Positions 53,572 to 63,104 are shown, counted from the first letter of the stretch. The stretch: 64,000 nucleotides of DNA from Ginsengibacter sp963792025 (GCA_963792025.1 CAWBUS010000012.1:372001-436000), one strand, 5' to 3'. Made by a program: numbers and translations. The notes: generated by a model from the letters alone, not told the origin.

Positions 53572-56327
53572 ATGATGCAGAGTGCAGAAATACGACAACA
53601 TTTTTTTGATTTTTTTAAATCGAAAGGGCATGCTATTGTTCCTTCTGCACCTATTGTAATTAAAGACGATCCCACGTTAATGTTTACCAATGCAGGAATG
53701 AATCAGTTTAAAGATTATTTCCTTGGAAATAAAAAGCCTTTACACTCACGTGTTGCCGATACACAAAAATGCTTACGCGTTAGTGGAAAACATAACGATT
53801 TCGAAGAAGTGGGTGTTGATACCTATCACCACACCATGTTTGAAATGCTTGGTAACTGGAGCTTTGGAAATTCAACTGAAGATCCGACCTTATTTTAAAA
53901 AAGAAGCCATTGCATGGGCATGGGAACTGCTTACAGAAGTTTATAAAATTGATAAAGAGCGTTTATACGTTACCGTTTTTGAAGGCGATGAAAAGGAAGG
54001 CTTGCCAAAAGATGAAGAAGCTATTGACTTTTGGAAAAATGTATTCCTGAAGAGCGGATTTTAATGGGAAAGAAGAAAGATAATTTTTGGGAGATGGGCG
54101 ACACCGGGCCTTGCGGGCCATGTACAGAAATTCATATTGATTCAAGAAGCGATGAAGAAAGAAAAAAGATTGATGGAAAAACTTTGGTAAACAACGATCA
54201 TCCGCAGGTAATTGAAATATGGAACATTGTGTTCATTCAATACAATCGTAAAACAGATGGAAGCCTTGAACCCTTACCTGCAAAGCATGTAGATACAGGA
54301 ATGGGCTTTGAAAGATTGGTTAGGGTTTTGCAAAACAAACAAAGCAATTATGATACAGATATTTTTAGCGGAACGATTGCAGAGGTTGAAAAAATCGTAG
54401 GCTTAAAATATACTCCAGAATCAGTTGTACATCCAAATATTGGCCCAATAGAACGTCAAGTTGACATTGCATTTAGAGTTATTGCGGATCATATCAGGGC
54501 AATTTGTTTTACAATTGCAGATGGACAATTACCTTCGAATACAGGTGCTGGTTATGTTATAAGGAGAATTTTAAGACGAGCAGTTCGATATTATTTTTCG
54601 AATCTAGATCATAAGGAACCATTACTTCATAAATTAGTTCCGATTGTAGCAAATCAGTTTAAAGATGTATTCCCTGAATTAAAAAAGCAGAAAGATTTTG
54701 TGAGTAAAATTGTTCATGAGGAAGAGCAAAATTTTTTAAAGACATTGGAGAAAGGCATTATAAAATTATCGGAATATATTAAATCGCATGGACAAACAGG
54801 ACAAGGTTTAGAAGAAATGCCGTTTGCCAATTTTAGTGATGAATTTGAATTTGGAGTTCCGGGCAAAGTGGTTTTTGATTTATATGATACATTTGGTTTT
54901 CCTTCTGACTTAACGAAACTAATTTCAAAGGATTATAATTGGGGCATTGACGAAATAGGTTTTGAAAGAGAAATGCAACAACAAAAATCACGTTCCCGTG
55001 CAGCATCCGCTATAGATTCTGAAGATTGGATCAAGTTAAATGATACGGTAGGAGTTTATGGCGTTACGATGACTGATGATTACGGCCGAGAAATACCAAC
55101 TAAAATAAAAAATACTAACATTATAAAGTACAGAAAGGTTAAACAAAAAAATTCAGAATTCTATCAAATCGTATTAGGGGCAACAAATTTTTATCCTGAA
55201 GGAGGAGGGCAAGTCGGTGATACAGGCATTTTGATTGCGGATAATAAAAATATTATTGAAATTTTTGATACAAAAAAGGAAAATGATACTATAATTCATT
55301 TTGCAAAGAAAATACCTGAAAACTTAAATAAGCAAACAATAATTGAGACTCGCTACAATGCTGACAAAAGAAAAAAAACAGCAATTCATCACAGCGCTAC
55401 ACATTTAATGCATGCAGCGTTGCGTAAAGTTTTAGGCAATCATGTTGCACAAAAAGGAAGTTTGGTTAATGATGAATATTTGCGTTTTGATTTTTCTCAT
55501 TTTGCAAAAGTTACCGATGAAGAAATAAAAAAGGTTGAATCAATCGTAAATGAAAAGATTCGTGCAAATATTCCCGTTGTTATTAAAGAAATGAAAAAAG
55601 AAGATGCTCTTGCAACAGGTGCTATGGCTTTGTTTGGCGAAAAGTATGGTAATACTGTTCGCGTGGTAACTATCGATCCATCTTATTCAATTGAGCTTTG
55701 CGGCGGAACACATGTTGACAATACCGGCGAATTGGGATTTTTTAAAATTACAACTGAAACAGCCGTAGGCGCAGGCATTCGAAGAATAGAAGCATTAAGT
55801 GGCAAAGCTGCGGAAGATTACGTTCAAAAGGAATTTGATATAATCCATAATGTTCGGGAAAGTCTTAAAAATCCAAAAGACCTCAGCAAAGGAATTGACA
55901 ATCTCATCAGCGAGAACAGCGATTTAAAAAAGCAGTTGGAAAAGCTTGAAGGGAAACAATTATTATCAATAAAGAATGAGCTTTTACAAAAAGTGGAGAA
56001 GATCGACGATATAAATTTTATTGGCCAACAGGTTGATGTTCCGAATGCCGATGCGTTGAAAAAGATTTGCTTCTCTTTGAAAGGTGACCTTAATAATTAT
56101 GTAGTTGTTTTGGTAGCCAACATAGATGGCAAGTCTAACGTCGCTGTAATGCTTATGATAATGTAGCAGCTTCCAAAAATCTTGAAGCCCCAAAAATTAT
56201 CAAAGAATATATTGCTCCGTTAATTAAAGGTGGCGGCGGCGGACAAAAAACATTGGCTACTGCCGGCGGCCAGGATACTTCTAAACTTAGCCAGGTAATT
56301 GAAAAAATAAAATCATTGGTTCAATAG
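53572..56327 (+). CDS. alaS: Alanine--tRNA ligase, three frameshifts
   Basis: Reconstructed length is about 918 residues, slightly long for AlaRS. Class II catalytic domain (TLMFTNAGMNQFKDYF, WEMGDTGPCGPCTEIH), editing domain zinc motif HHSATHLMHAAL and CGGTHVD, and the C-terminal C-Ala end GGGGGQKTLATAGG are all recovered. Breaks: near 53880-53902 (between SFGN and YFKKEAIAWAW, with about seven extra codons), at the A-run 54035-54039 (DFWKN to IPEERIL) and near 56155 (VAVML to NVAASKNLEAP). An essential gene cannot be truly broken, so these are sequencing or assembly errors. Confidence 0.92.
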
Positions 56328-56399
56328 ACTACATCCATAACATGATTGTAAAAACATATCTGACATTTTCATTAACTATTAAATAGATCCCTAGTTTTA

Positions 56400-56431
56400 T
56401 TTGTCGGCATTGCTATTTATTTTTACCTTGA
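56400..56431 (+). promoter_or_regulatory. Candidate promoter of the T9SS-cargo/collar operon
   Basis: A -33 TTTG (56400-56403) and a -7 TACCTTGA (56424-56431) with a 20-bp spacer match the Bacteroidota consensus. It lies about 37 bp upstream of the ATG at 56468, giving a plausible short leader. Confidence 0.6.
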
Positions 56432-56467
56432 GCAAGCAATAAATTTTTACCCCCCAAAGCACTGACT

Positions 56468-57373
56468 ATGAAAAATTTATTTTACCTGCTCGTATTCATG
56501 TTGCTGTTTTCCACTTCGCTTAAATCCCAAACTGTTGATGTTTCGGGAGCATGCATAACGGGAACCATTACCCTAAATTCTATTGGCGATATTGATGGAA
56601 AGCCTGCTTATGAAAATACCGGTACGGTAGATGGAATTCCTGGAGTGACCGTAGATGTATATTGGTTAACGCCCGATAATCTTTGGGTAGTCCAATTTGA
56701 CGGGCAACCTTATTTTCAAAATTCGTGCAGTAGTGCATTACCTCCTTCAACTCCAGACGCTTCATGTCCGTGGACGGCCGTTATGGGTCAGACTTGCACC
56801 GGTGGAACTTCATTAGATGTTACAGGCAGTGGCACACTCGCCGTAAAAATTACCGGCTTTACCGCCCGCAAAAGTGATAAAGAAGTCGTCTTAAATTGGC
56901 AAACGGCTACGGAAATTAATAACAAAGGATTTCAAATTCAAAGAAGCACAGATGGCGTTCATTGGAATACAATCGGGTTTGTAAATGGAAATATAAATTC
57001 ATCGATCCAACAGAATTACCAGTTCAACGATGCAACTCCTCTTCCGGGTCAAAACTTTTACAGGCTTGCCCAGGTTGATATTGATAATAATACGACTTAC
57101 TCACCAGTTGTTTCAGTTAAATTTTTACTCGCAGGATTTTATTTTATTACGAATAATCCCAGCCATGGCTTGTTCAAAATTAATTTTGATGTAGCCGGCA
57201 ACGAAAAAGTAAGCTTTAATGTTATTGACGTTAATGGGAGAAAGCTGTCGAGTAAAATAGTAAGCGGATCGGGAGCTCAAACAGTTGATATAACCAATTA
57301 TTCTTCCGGAATATATTTGCTGCAAATACAAAAGGGCAAATCATTATTTACTGAAAAGTTAATCAAACTATAA
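56468..57373 (+). CDS. Secreted protein with T9SS type A C-terminal sorting domain
   Basis: A 301-residue protein with signal peptide (cut after LKSQ). The N-terminal half has Cys-rich, beta-like sequence (SCSSALPPSTPDASCPWTA) of unknown fold, the middle has the TARKSDKEVVLNWQTATEIN and GFQIQRSTDGVHWNT repeats common in Bacteroidota surface proteins. The last 70 residues are the sorting domain: IDVNGRKLSSKIVSG, then SSGIYLLQIQKGKS and the basic end TEKLIKL. Exported across the outer membrane by T9SS. Four bases separate it from the next gene, so it leads this cluster. Confidence 0.88.
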   Translation: MKNLFYLLVFMLLFSTSLKSQTVDVSGACITGTITLNSIGDIDGKPAYENTGTVDGIPGVTVDVYWLTPDNLWVVQFDGQPYFQNSCSSALPPSTPDASCPWTAVMGQTCTGGTSLDVTGSGTLAVKITGFTARKSDKEVVLNWQTATEINNKGFQIQRSTDGVHWNTIGFVNGNINSSIQQNYQFNDATPLPGQNFYRLAQVDIDNNTTYSPVVSVKFLLAGFYFITNNPSHGLFKINFDVAGNEKVSFNVIDVNGRKLSSKIVSGSGAQTVDITNYSSGIYLLQIQKGKSLFTEKLIKL

Positions 57374-57376
57374 TCC

Positions 57377-57967
57377 ATGCAAATTCCCGAAAATAGCCGT
57401 AGAAATTTTATAAGCAATATTGCTATATTATCCGCTGGTGTAGTCTTTAAACCGGCCATTAGCCACTTGTCTTCTGTTAATGATAAGAACGATATCAAAA
57501 GGAAATGGGAATTGTTTTGGAAAAAATCAGGCGGGCAAAAGATAAACAATTTTGCAGAGCTTCAAAAAGATAACGGTCTTGCGAAAACGAAAGGTCATGT
57601 TCATAAAATTGGCGACATAATTTATTTTTCAAAGGAAAATATTCTGGCCCAACCTTCCTGGATCTATTGGGAAAATAATAATGCCATACCCGTTGATGTG
57701 ATAATAACTCTATTTGAAAAAGACTCACTTAAAAAAATTACCCGTTTAAATAGATTTGAAGCTGATGCTTTATATAAAGTAGCTGATGATTATCGGGCAG
57801 ATAATTTACTGGAAGCGTACTGCAACAGCTTAAGACCATCAACTGGTAATACAATGGCTCTTTTAAAAAGCAAAACTTCGGTTAATAAAAATTCGCAGAA
57901 ATACCACGTCAGTTATTATAAAAATAATTCTCTCGTTTTAGACAAAAAATTTATTTATCACTCTTAA
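57377..57967 (+). CDS. Protein with Tat-type signal, unknown function
   Basis: A 196-residue protein. Its N-terminus has a twin-arginine motif SRRNFISNIAILSAGVVFKP followed by a hydrophobic stretch, so it is probably folded and cofactor-loaded before export. The rest holds WELFWKKSGGQKINNFAELQ and WIYWENNNAIPVDVIITLFE, which I do not recognise. ATG starts 3 bases after the T9SS protein stop, and the collar-domain gene is 11 bp downstream, so all three are cotranscribed. Function cannot be assigned. Confidence 0.7.
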   Translation: MQIPENSRRNFISNIAILSAGVVFKPAISHLSSVNDKNDIKRKWELFWKKSGGQKINNFAELQKDNGLAKTKGHVHKIGDIIYFSKENILAQPSWIYWENNNAIPVDVIITLFEKDSLKKITRLNRFEADALYKVADDYRADNLLEAYCNSLRPSTGNTMALLKSKTSVNKNSQKYHVSYYKNNSLVLDKKFIYHS

Positions 57968-57978
57968 TATTTAATTAT

Positions 57979-58500
57979 ATGGATCAACCATTTCTTGCCG
58001 CCATCTTCCTTTTTGCAGCAACTTTTGCCCCAAGAGGTTACGCATTTTGCAATGGCCAACTTCTATCGATAGCGCAAAACACTGCTTTATTTTCATTGAT
58101 TGGCACCACTTACGGTGGTAATGGCACAACTACTTTTGCACTTCCGGATTTTCGTGGAAGAGTTCCTATTCACGCAGGCCAGGGCCCTGGTTTATCAAAC
58201 TACGTTCAGGGAGAAATATCAGGTTCAGAAAATACCACATTACTCGTAAGTAATTTACCACAGCACAATCATCCATTGGTTGCCACTTCAGAAGCCGGAA
58301 GTACTTCAGACCCAACCGGCGCTTACTTAGGCAATACGGGTGCGCTTGACAGGGAATACAATACTTCAGGAACGCACGTAAATATGAATCCCGGAGTAGT
58401 GGGCAATGCGGGCCAGTCACTGCCGTTTAATAATTTACAGCCTTACCTTGTTGTTAATTTTATTATTGCTTTACAAGGCATTTTTCCAAGCCGTAATTAA
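57979..58500 (+). CDS. Phage tail collar domain protein (MdpB/microcystin-dependent-protein-like)
   Basis: A 173-residue protein built around a tail-collar domain: AFCNGQLLSIAQNTALFSLI, GGNGTTTFALPDFRGRVPIH and PFNNLQPYLVVNFIIALQG at the end. Such proteins are called tail fiber proteins or MdpB homologues and are common in bacterial genomes without any phage. No capsid, terminase or tail genes are present here. No signal peptide is seen. Neighbours include an LRR protein, a sulfotransferase and a beta-hydroxylase, which suggests it may be a substrate or partner in a modification locus. Confidence 0.88.
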   Translation: MDQPFLAAIFLFAATFAPRGYAFCNGQLLSIAQNTALFSLIGTTYGGNGTTTFALPDFRGRVPIHAGQGPGLSNYVQGEISGSENTTLLVSNLPQHNHPLVATSEAGSTSDPTGAYLGNTGALDREYNTSGTHVNMNPGVVGNAGQSLPFNNLQPYLVVNFIIALQGIFPSRN

Positions 58501-58521
58501 TAAAAGAATTTCCCGTTTAAT

Positions 58522-59106
58522 TTGACAGATCTTATAATTCCGCAAAATTGGTGGCAAGAATTGGAGCCACAATGGAAAGAGGTATTTGGACTAATCGCAA
58601 CTGGGCATCAAAATGAACCGACTAATGTTGAGTTAGAGACAATATTTTCAATTCCAACAATTCGCCTTGCAGGGCCAACCGCTCCATACCCAAACATGCA
58701 ATTTGAGCTGACAAACTTAAGCGGGCTGCGGTATCTTTCTAATTTGTCAATCTTAATTATTACTCATCATAAGATTGAGAACATTGATGTACTGAGCAAT
58801 CTTACTAATTTAAAATCGTTGTTCTTATTTAATAATAATATTAAAAGCTTACACGGTATCGAAGCATTAACTCAATTGGAACAGGTGTATGTGCAATGCA
58901 ACCAAATAACTTCTATTAAGCCTATTGAACAACTCATCAACCTGAAGGAACTTTATATAAGTGATAATCGCATCGAAACACTGGATGGCTTAACGGAAAA
59001 ACATTCTGACAAACTAACTATGTTTATGTGCAGGCCAAATGAACTGCTCAGACAAAAAGAAATTATAAGGGCGGAAAACGAATTAGGAATAATTTGCAGG
59101 CGATAA
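58522..59106 (+). CDS. Leucine-rich repeat protein
   Basis: A 194-residue soluble protein with about four LRR units in the middle (about 70-155): LSNLSILIITHHKIENIDV, LTNLKSLFLFNNNIKSLHG, LTQLEQVYVQCNQITSIKP and LINLKELYISDNRIETLDG, each fitting LxxLxxLxLxxNxI. It has a non-repeat N-terminal cap with two Trp pairs (PQNWWQELEPQWKEV). The only sensible start is TTG at 58522, 21 bp after the collar gene. LRRs bind proteins, so it may recognise a partner in this cluster. No signal peptide. Confidence 0.82.
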   Translation: MTDLIIPQNWWQELEPQWKEVFGLIATGHQNEPTNVELETIFSIPTIRLAGPTAPYPNMQFELTNLSGLRYLSNLSILIITHHKIENIDVLSNLTNLKSLFLFNNNIKSLHGIEALTQLEQVYVQCNQITSIKPIEQLINLKELYISDNRIETLDGLTEKHSDKLTMFMCRPNELLRQKEIIRAENELGIICRR

Positions 59107-59140
59107 TTCTTTCATGATTCTTTGATTATTATTGTTATTT

Positions 59141-60133
59141 ATGAATCGTTCCACGTCTGACGAAATAGCAAACTGGCTTCCCTGGAAATTATCGGGAACA
59201 TTATGCGAGTGGATTTATACGGCTGATAAAAAATTTACCGAACCATTTTTTAGCGATACTATTTCGGTATGTAAAAACTTTCCTGAGAATCAAAGTTCGT
59301 ATAAAGTTATTGCTGACCTGGAGATAATGTCGGAATGGTCAGGTACGATCAATGCTATAAACCCGACGGCGTTTATCTTTCATATTTCGCGTTGTGGTTC
59401 CACGCTTCTGTCGCAAATGCTTTCTTTAGATGAAACCAATATGGTACTTTCCGAAGTTCCTTTTTTTGACGAATTGCTTCGGCTTCCCTATAAAAACGCA
59501 GTTGATACAACTATAGTAAACGAATATTTGAATGCTGCAATTGAATTATATGGCAGAAAAACAAGCAGAGATGAAACAAAACTTTTTATAAAGACAGACA
59601 GTTGGCACTTGCATTTTTATGAGCAGTTACGGGATTTATTTCCCGGCGTACCATTTATTCTATTATTTAGAAATCCACTTGAAGTAATTCGTTCACATCA
59701 AAAGCAAAGAGGCATGCAATCCATACCAGGAATGATCGAACCTGGTGTTTTTGGTTTTTCAGAAGAACAACTAAAAGAGACTAACCTGGATGCATACATG
59801 ACGAATGTACTTGAAGGATATCTGAAAAAAATGATTGAAATATCAAAAGCAGATGCTAATACATTACTATGTAATTATAATGAAGGAATGATTAATGTTT
59901 TAAAAAAGATTAAGAACTTTCTTAATTTAAATATTACACCGGCGAACCAAAACTTAATGCAGGAACGGGCCCGTTTTCATGCCAAACATCCGCAACAATT
60001 ATTTACAGAAGATCAAAAAGAATTTAATGAACCCGGTTGTATGTTACCGTTGTTACAATTGTACCAGGAATTGGAAAACATAAGATTAGTCAAAAGCTGC
60101 AAAATGGACACCATTCTGGTAACGGCGCCTTAA
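59141..60133 (+). CDS. Sulfotransferase family protein
   Basis: A 330-residue PAPS-dependent sulfotransferase-like protein. The 5'-phosphosulfate loop is FIFHISRCGSTLLSQMLS (about 78-95), with the 3'-phosphate-binding region PFILLFRNPLEVIRSHQKQ near 180. Both parts have the spacing of cytosolic-type sulfotransferases. The substrate is unknown; the neighbours (collar protein, LRR protein, beta-hydroxylase) suggest a protein or peptide. ATG at 59141 is chosen over TTG at 59132. Its stop overlaps the end of the opposing HExxH gene by 4 bp. Confidence 0.85.
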   Translation: MNRSTSDEIANWLPWKLSGTLCEWIYTADKKFTEPFFSDTISVCKNFPENQSSYKVIADLEIMSEWSGTINAINPTAFIFHISRCGSTLLSQMLSLDETNMVLSEVPFFDELLRLPYKNAVDTTIVNEYLNAAIELYGRKTSRDETKLFIKTDSWHLHFYEQLRDLFPGVPFILLFRNPLEVIRSHQKQRGMQSIPGMIEPGVFGFSEEQLKETNLDAYMTNVLEGYLKKMIEISKADANTLLCNYNEGMINVLKKIKNFLNLNITPANQNLMQERARFHAKHPQQLFTEDQKEFNEPGCMLPLLQLYQELENIRLVKSCKMDTILVTAP

Positions 60134-60636
60134 TCTCTCATCCATTTTTTCATTGCGGGAAAAGTTAATTCACTATCATTTCCCGTCGAAGTTGTCGTCA
60201 TGCCAAGCCATTGCAAGACAGGTACGCCAATATAATTTCCTTGCTCAAAATTTTTCACAATTGTATTGCCGCCACCTTTATAGCCATGTTCATGAAAAAC
60301 AAATTGTGGGTCTATTTCCAGGTGAACACTTGCCGCGTAGGTCCATGCAATCGCCATCATTTCTTCTGCACCTGCATCTTTCCTTGTTCCAATATTTTTA
60401 CCGTCCAAATCTTTTCTTTCACCAGATGGGACGACTGCAATATGTGCCGCTTCGTGAAGGATGTCCCCTGGAAATTTCATTTTATTTTCATCAATAATAA
60501 TTTTTCCTTTGGCTATTAAAAGGCCCGGCAAAAAACATTCGTCATCATCTATTGCTGCGTAAATTGTTTCAATTCCTATTTCGTCGATAAACGACATCGC
60601 CTGTTCAAAAAATATTATTTCATCAGTTTGAATCAT
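60130..60636 (-). CDS. HExxH-motif protein, possible metalloprotease
   Basis: A 168-residue soluble protein with HEAAH at residues 61-65 (context GDILHEAAHIAVVPSGERKD), and acidic residues in the following helix (GAEEMMAIAWTYAAS, Glu91 or Glu92) that could supply a third ligand as in gluzincins. No signal peptide. I do not recognise a named family. Start overlaps the hydroxylase stop by 14 bp and so is translated from the same leftward transcript. Proteolytic activity is inferred only from the motif. Confidence 0.7.
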   Translation of the reverse strand: MIQTDEIIFFEQAMSFIDEIGIETIYAAIDDDECFLPGLLIAKGKIIIDENKMKFPGDILHEAAHIAVVPSGERKDLDGKNIGTRKDAGAEEMMAIAWTYAASVHLEIDPQFVFHEHGYKGGGNTIVKNFEQGNYIGVPVLQWLGMTTTSTGNDSELTFPAMKKWMRD

Positions 60637-61342
60637 TGTCTGCTTCCATTTTATCTGCCAGTTCTTTCGCTACAGGCGTTCCCATCAATCTAAGTTGCTG
60701 AATAATTTTAATTCCATCTGAAGAACTATAACGAACATCTTCATTTTCCTCGTCTATCAAAGCCGTTAGGTTCGCTTCTTCATTTATTAATTTTCTTAGC
60801 CAATCATTTACTTTACAATCAATAACGAGATGAACCCTGTTAGTGTTACCAAAATTATTCACGCAATGTTTTAGCGACAAATTCAAATACCAGCACTCCC
60901 CTTCCTCCATAGGAATTTTTTCATCCTCAATAAAAAAAGAAACATCCTGGTTGGTTTGTATGGGAATATGAAACCTTGCTTCACCCTTTTCAAAATTCAT
61001 TTCAAAATCCCGGTGTTGTTTAATAACGGCACCCGCGTGTAGTTTCATTAGTCTTACCCCCAATTTTTCGCATTCAAAAAAATTGATTACCGATTGGAGA
61101 TAAATACATTTTTCCAAAAGTATCGTATTCTCATAAGTCATATTCTTTGGCAAGGCTGAACCTTGAATGGATATGCTGTTTTCTATTTTACCGTTGATGG
61201 AACGCAGTTGCAGCGTTGTCCAATTTCCCTCGTAATGATTGGTGTTGTAGTGAGGTTTCCATAATTCTGATTCAAGGGCACGAACTTCTTCTTGCATTCT
61301 TGCTGCATCAACACTTTTTTTTAATTGAGCGAATTTTATCAT
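60623..61342 (-). CDS. Aspartyl/asparaginyl beta-hydroxylase-like oxygenase
   Basis: A 239-residue Fe(II)/2-oxoglutarate oxygenase of the AspH group. Ligand histidines are seen in GAVIKQHRDFEMN (His110) and NRVHLVID (His171), with the FHIPIQTNQDVSFFI strand and a KHCVNNFG segment between, as in AspH. The C-terminal extension (about 185-239) is acidic and helical. Such enzymes hydroxylate Asp or Asn in EGF-like or other domains. ATG at 61342 is chosen over the GTG at 61384. It runs leftward into the HExxH gene and faces the sulfotransferase gene. Confidence 0.82.
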   Translation of the reverse strand: MIKFAQLKKSVDAARMQEEVRALESELWKPHYNTNHYEGNWTTLQLRSINGKIENSISIQGSALPKNMTYENTILLEKCIYLQSVINFFECEKLGVRLMKLHAGAVIKQHRDFEMNFEKGEARFHIPIQTNQDVSFFIEDEKIPMEEGECWYLNLSLKHCVNNFGNTNRVHLVIDCKVNDWLRKLINEEANLTALIDEENEDVRYSSSDGIKIIQQLRLMGTPVAKELADKMEADNDSN

Positions 61343-61490
61343 TTTTATAGACAGGGTGTCGGTAACGTAAAAAGCCTTTAACACAGCGGCACACTTAAAA
61401 ATATTATCTGGTAATTATAATAGATTTGCAATCCCCATAAATTGATTTAAAGGTAAAGCTTGATTCACAAAAAAATTTATTGGCTGTATT

Positions 61491-62015
61491 ATGCACGTAA
61501 TTTTTGAAACACCGCGGTTATTTTTGAGGCGTTTTACTGAAGAGGATGCACATCTCATTTACATGTTAAACAGCGATCCTGATATAGTAAAATATGTTCA
61601 TGAGCCCGTACTTGAAAATGAAGAACAGGCAAAAAGAATTATCACCGATATTATAATACCTCAATACAAATTAAACCTTGGCAGATGGGCAATTCATACC
61701 AAGTCAGATTACGAATTTATCGGATGGTGCGGCTTGAAATATATTAAAGAAACAGGCATAACCGATCTTGGATATCGGCTTATGAAAACCGCATGGGGAA
61801 AGGGGTATGCCACTGAAGCTGCACAGTACACACTCATTTATGGTTTAAGAGATTTGAAAATTGAAACAATAACAGGTATGGCTCATATAGAAAATATTGT
61901 TTCACTAAAAGTGCTCGAAAAAATCGGAATGAAATATAGCAAACAAGAAATTGTTGAGGGTCAACCTGTAAAAGTTTATACACTTTCACTCCCGGGGTTA
62001 ACTGATTTTTGTTAA
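61491..62015 (+). CDS. GNAT family N-acetyltransferase (RimJ/RimL-like)
   Basis: A 174-residue acetyl-CoA-dependent acetyltransferase. The start FETPRLFLRRFTEEDAHLIY and the RLMKTAWGKGYATEAAQYTL acetyl-CoA-binding motif, with GMAHIENIVSLKVLEKIGMK after, fit the RimJ/RimL subgroup that modifies protein N-termini or small molecules. Single gene; a 148-bp gap with no recognised promoter precedes it. The substrate is not known. Confidence 0.9.
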   Translation: MHVIFETPRLFLRRFTEEDAHLIYMLNSDPDIVKYVHEPVLENEEQAKRIITDIIIPQYKLNLGRWAIHTKSDYEFIGWCGLKYIKETGITDLGYRLMKTAWGKGYATEAAQYTLIYGLRDLKIETITGMAHIENIVSLKVLEKIGMKYSKQEIVEGQPVKVYTLSLPGLTDFC

Positions 62016-62039
62016 ACAAAAGCAATTATTTGCGAAAGG

Positions 62040-62070
62040 TTTCGTAGTTCCATAAAAGTTGGTACATTTG
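62040..62070 (+). promoter_or_regulatory. Candidate promoter of the double-PDZ gene
   Basis: A TTTC (62040-62043) and a TACATTTG -7 box (62063-62070) with 19 bp between them match the Bacteroidota pattern. The ATG is 36 bp downstream at 62106. Confidence 0.6.
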
Positions 62071-62105
62071 TTCTACTAAACATTTCGTATTTAAAAATTT
62101 TTACA

Positions 62106-63104
62106 ATGAAAAAGAATATTTTTTTGACGAGTATTTTAATAGTTGGATGCCTCCTTGCCAACAGGCTTTGGGCTCAAAACACCGAACCCAAGGAGAAAAA
62201 AAGTGAAGAAATCATTATCCGCCGTAATGGCGATAAGGATAATAAAATGACGATACAGGTAAATGGCGACAGCATTACAGTGAATGGAAAACCATTATCA
62301 GAGTTTCATGATGGCGATGTAACCATTATGAAAAGAGATTTGAGAGACAGGAGATCAAATAATTTTTTATATGCTCCTGATAATAAATCAATGGATATGG
62401 AATTATTCCAGGATGACGCCGAGAATGCTGCTCCGCATGCATTTTTAGGAGTTATAACAGATAAAGCAGATGATGGTGTAAAAATAGGCGAAGTTGTAAA
62501 AGGAACCGCCGCGGAAAAAGCTGGTCTGTTACAGGGCGATGTAATAACTAAACTTGACGATAAGTCTATTTCTTCTCCCGAAGATTTAATGGATGCAGTA
62601 AAATCTCACAAGTCAGGCGACGAAGTAAAGGTTTATTATTTGAGAGATAATAAAAAGAAAGATGTTATAGTAAAATTGGGAGAAACAAAGGGTGATAAAA
62701 GAACTTTCATTTACAAGAACTTTCCGGGATACGGAAATAACAGCTTTAATTTCAAAACACCTGAAATGCCACGCATGCCAAACATGCCAAACAACTTTTA
62801 TAAATTCAGGTTTAACGATGACAGCAAACCCAGGCTCGGATTAAAAATTGAAGACACAGAAAATGACAATGGTGTAAAAATTTTGAATGTAGAAGAAGGT
62901 TCTCCTGCGGATAAGGCCGGATTAAAGAAAGACGATATAATTACAACTTTCAATGGCGAGAAAGTAAAAAGCGTTGATGAATTGATGGACCAGGTAAATG
63001 ATTCAGAAGATAAATCAAACATCAACATTAAGGCTATGCGCAATAATTCAGAAATGAATTTTGAAGTTAAGATTCCTAAAAAACTTAACAGCGCTAATTT
63101 ATAA
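62106..63104 (+). CDS. Exported double-PDZ domain protein
   Basis: A 332-residue protein with signal peptide (cleavage after LWAQ). Two PDZ domains, about residues 115-200 (FLGVITDKADDGVKIGEVVK) and 235-325 (PRLGLKIEDTENDNGVKILN), each end in a DxVK or DELMD helix motif. No protease domain is attached, unlike DegP, so it is a scaffold or adaptor. The two PDZ domains share the pattern SPADKAGLKKDDII, the repeat typical of binding to hydrophobic C-termini. Ends in a strong terminator at 63157. Confidence 0.85.
   Translation: MKKNIFLTSILIVGCLLANRLWAQNTEPKEKKSEEIIIRRNGDKDNKMTIQVNGDSITVNGKPLSEFHDGDVTIMKRDLRDRRSNNFLYAPDNKSMDMELFQDDAENAAPHAFLGVITDKADDGVKIGEVVKGTAAEKAGLLQGDVITKLDDKSISSPEDLMDAVKSHKSGDEVKVYYLRDNKKKDVIVKLGETKGDKRTFIYKNFPGYGNNSFNFKTPEMPRMPNMPNNFYKFRFNDDSKPRLGLKIEDTENDNGVKILNVEEGSPADKAGLKKDDIITTFNGEKVKSVDELMDQVNDSEDKSNINIKAMRNNSEMNFEVKIPKKLNSANL

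Noticed and set aside
57979..58500. Prophage remnant suggested by the tail-collar protein
   Set aside because: No other phage gene, integrase or attachment repeat is near, and collar-domain proteins of this MdpB type are often chromosomal.
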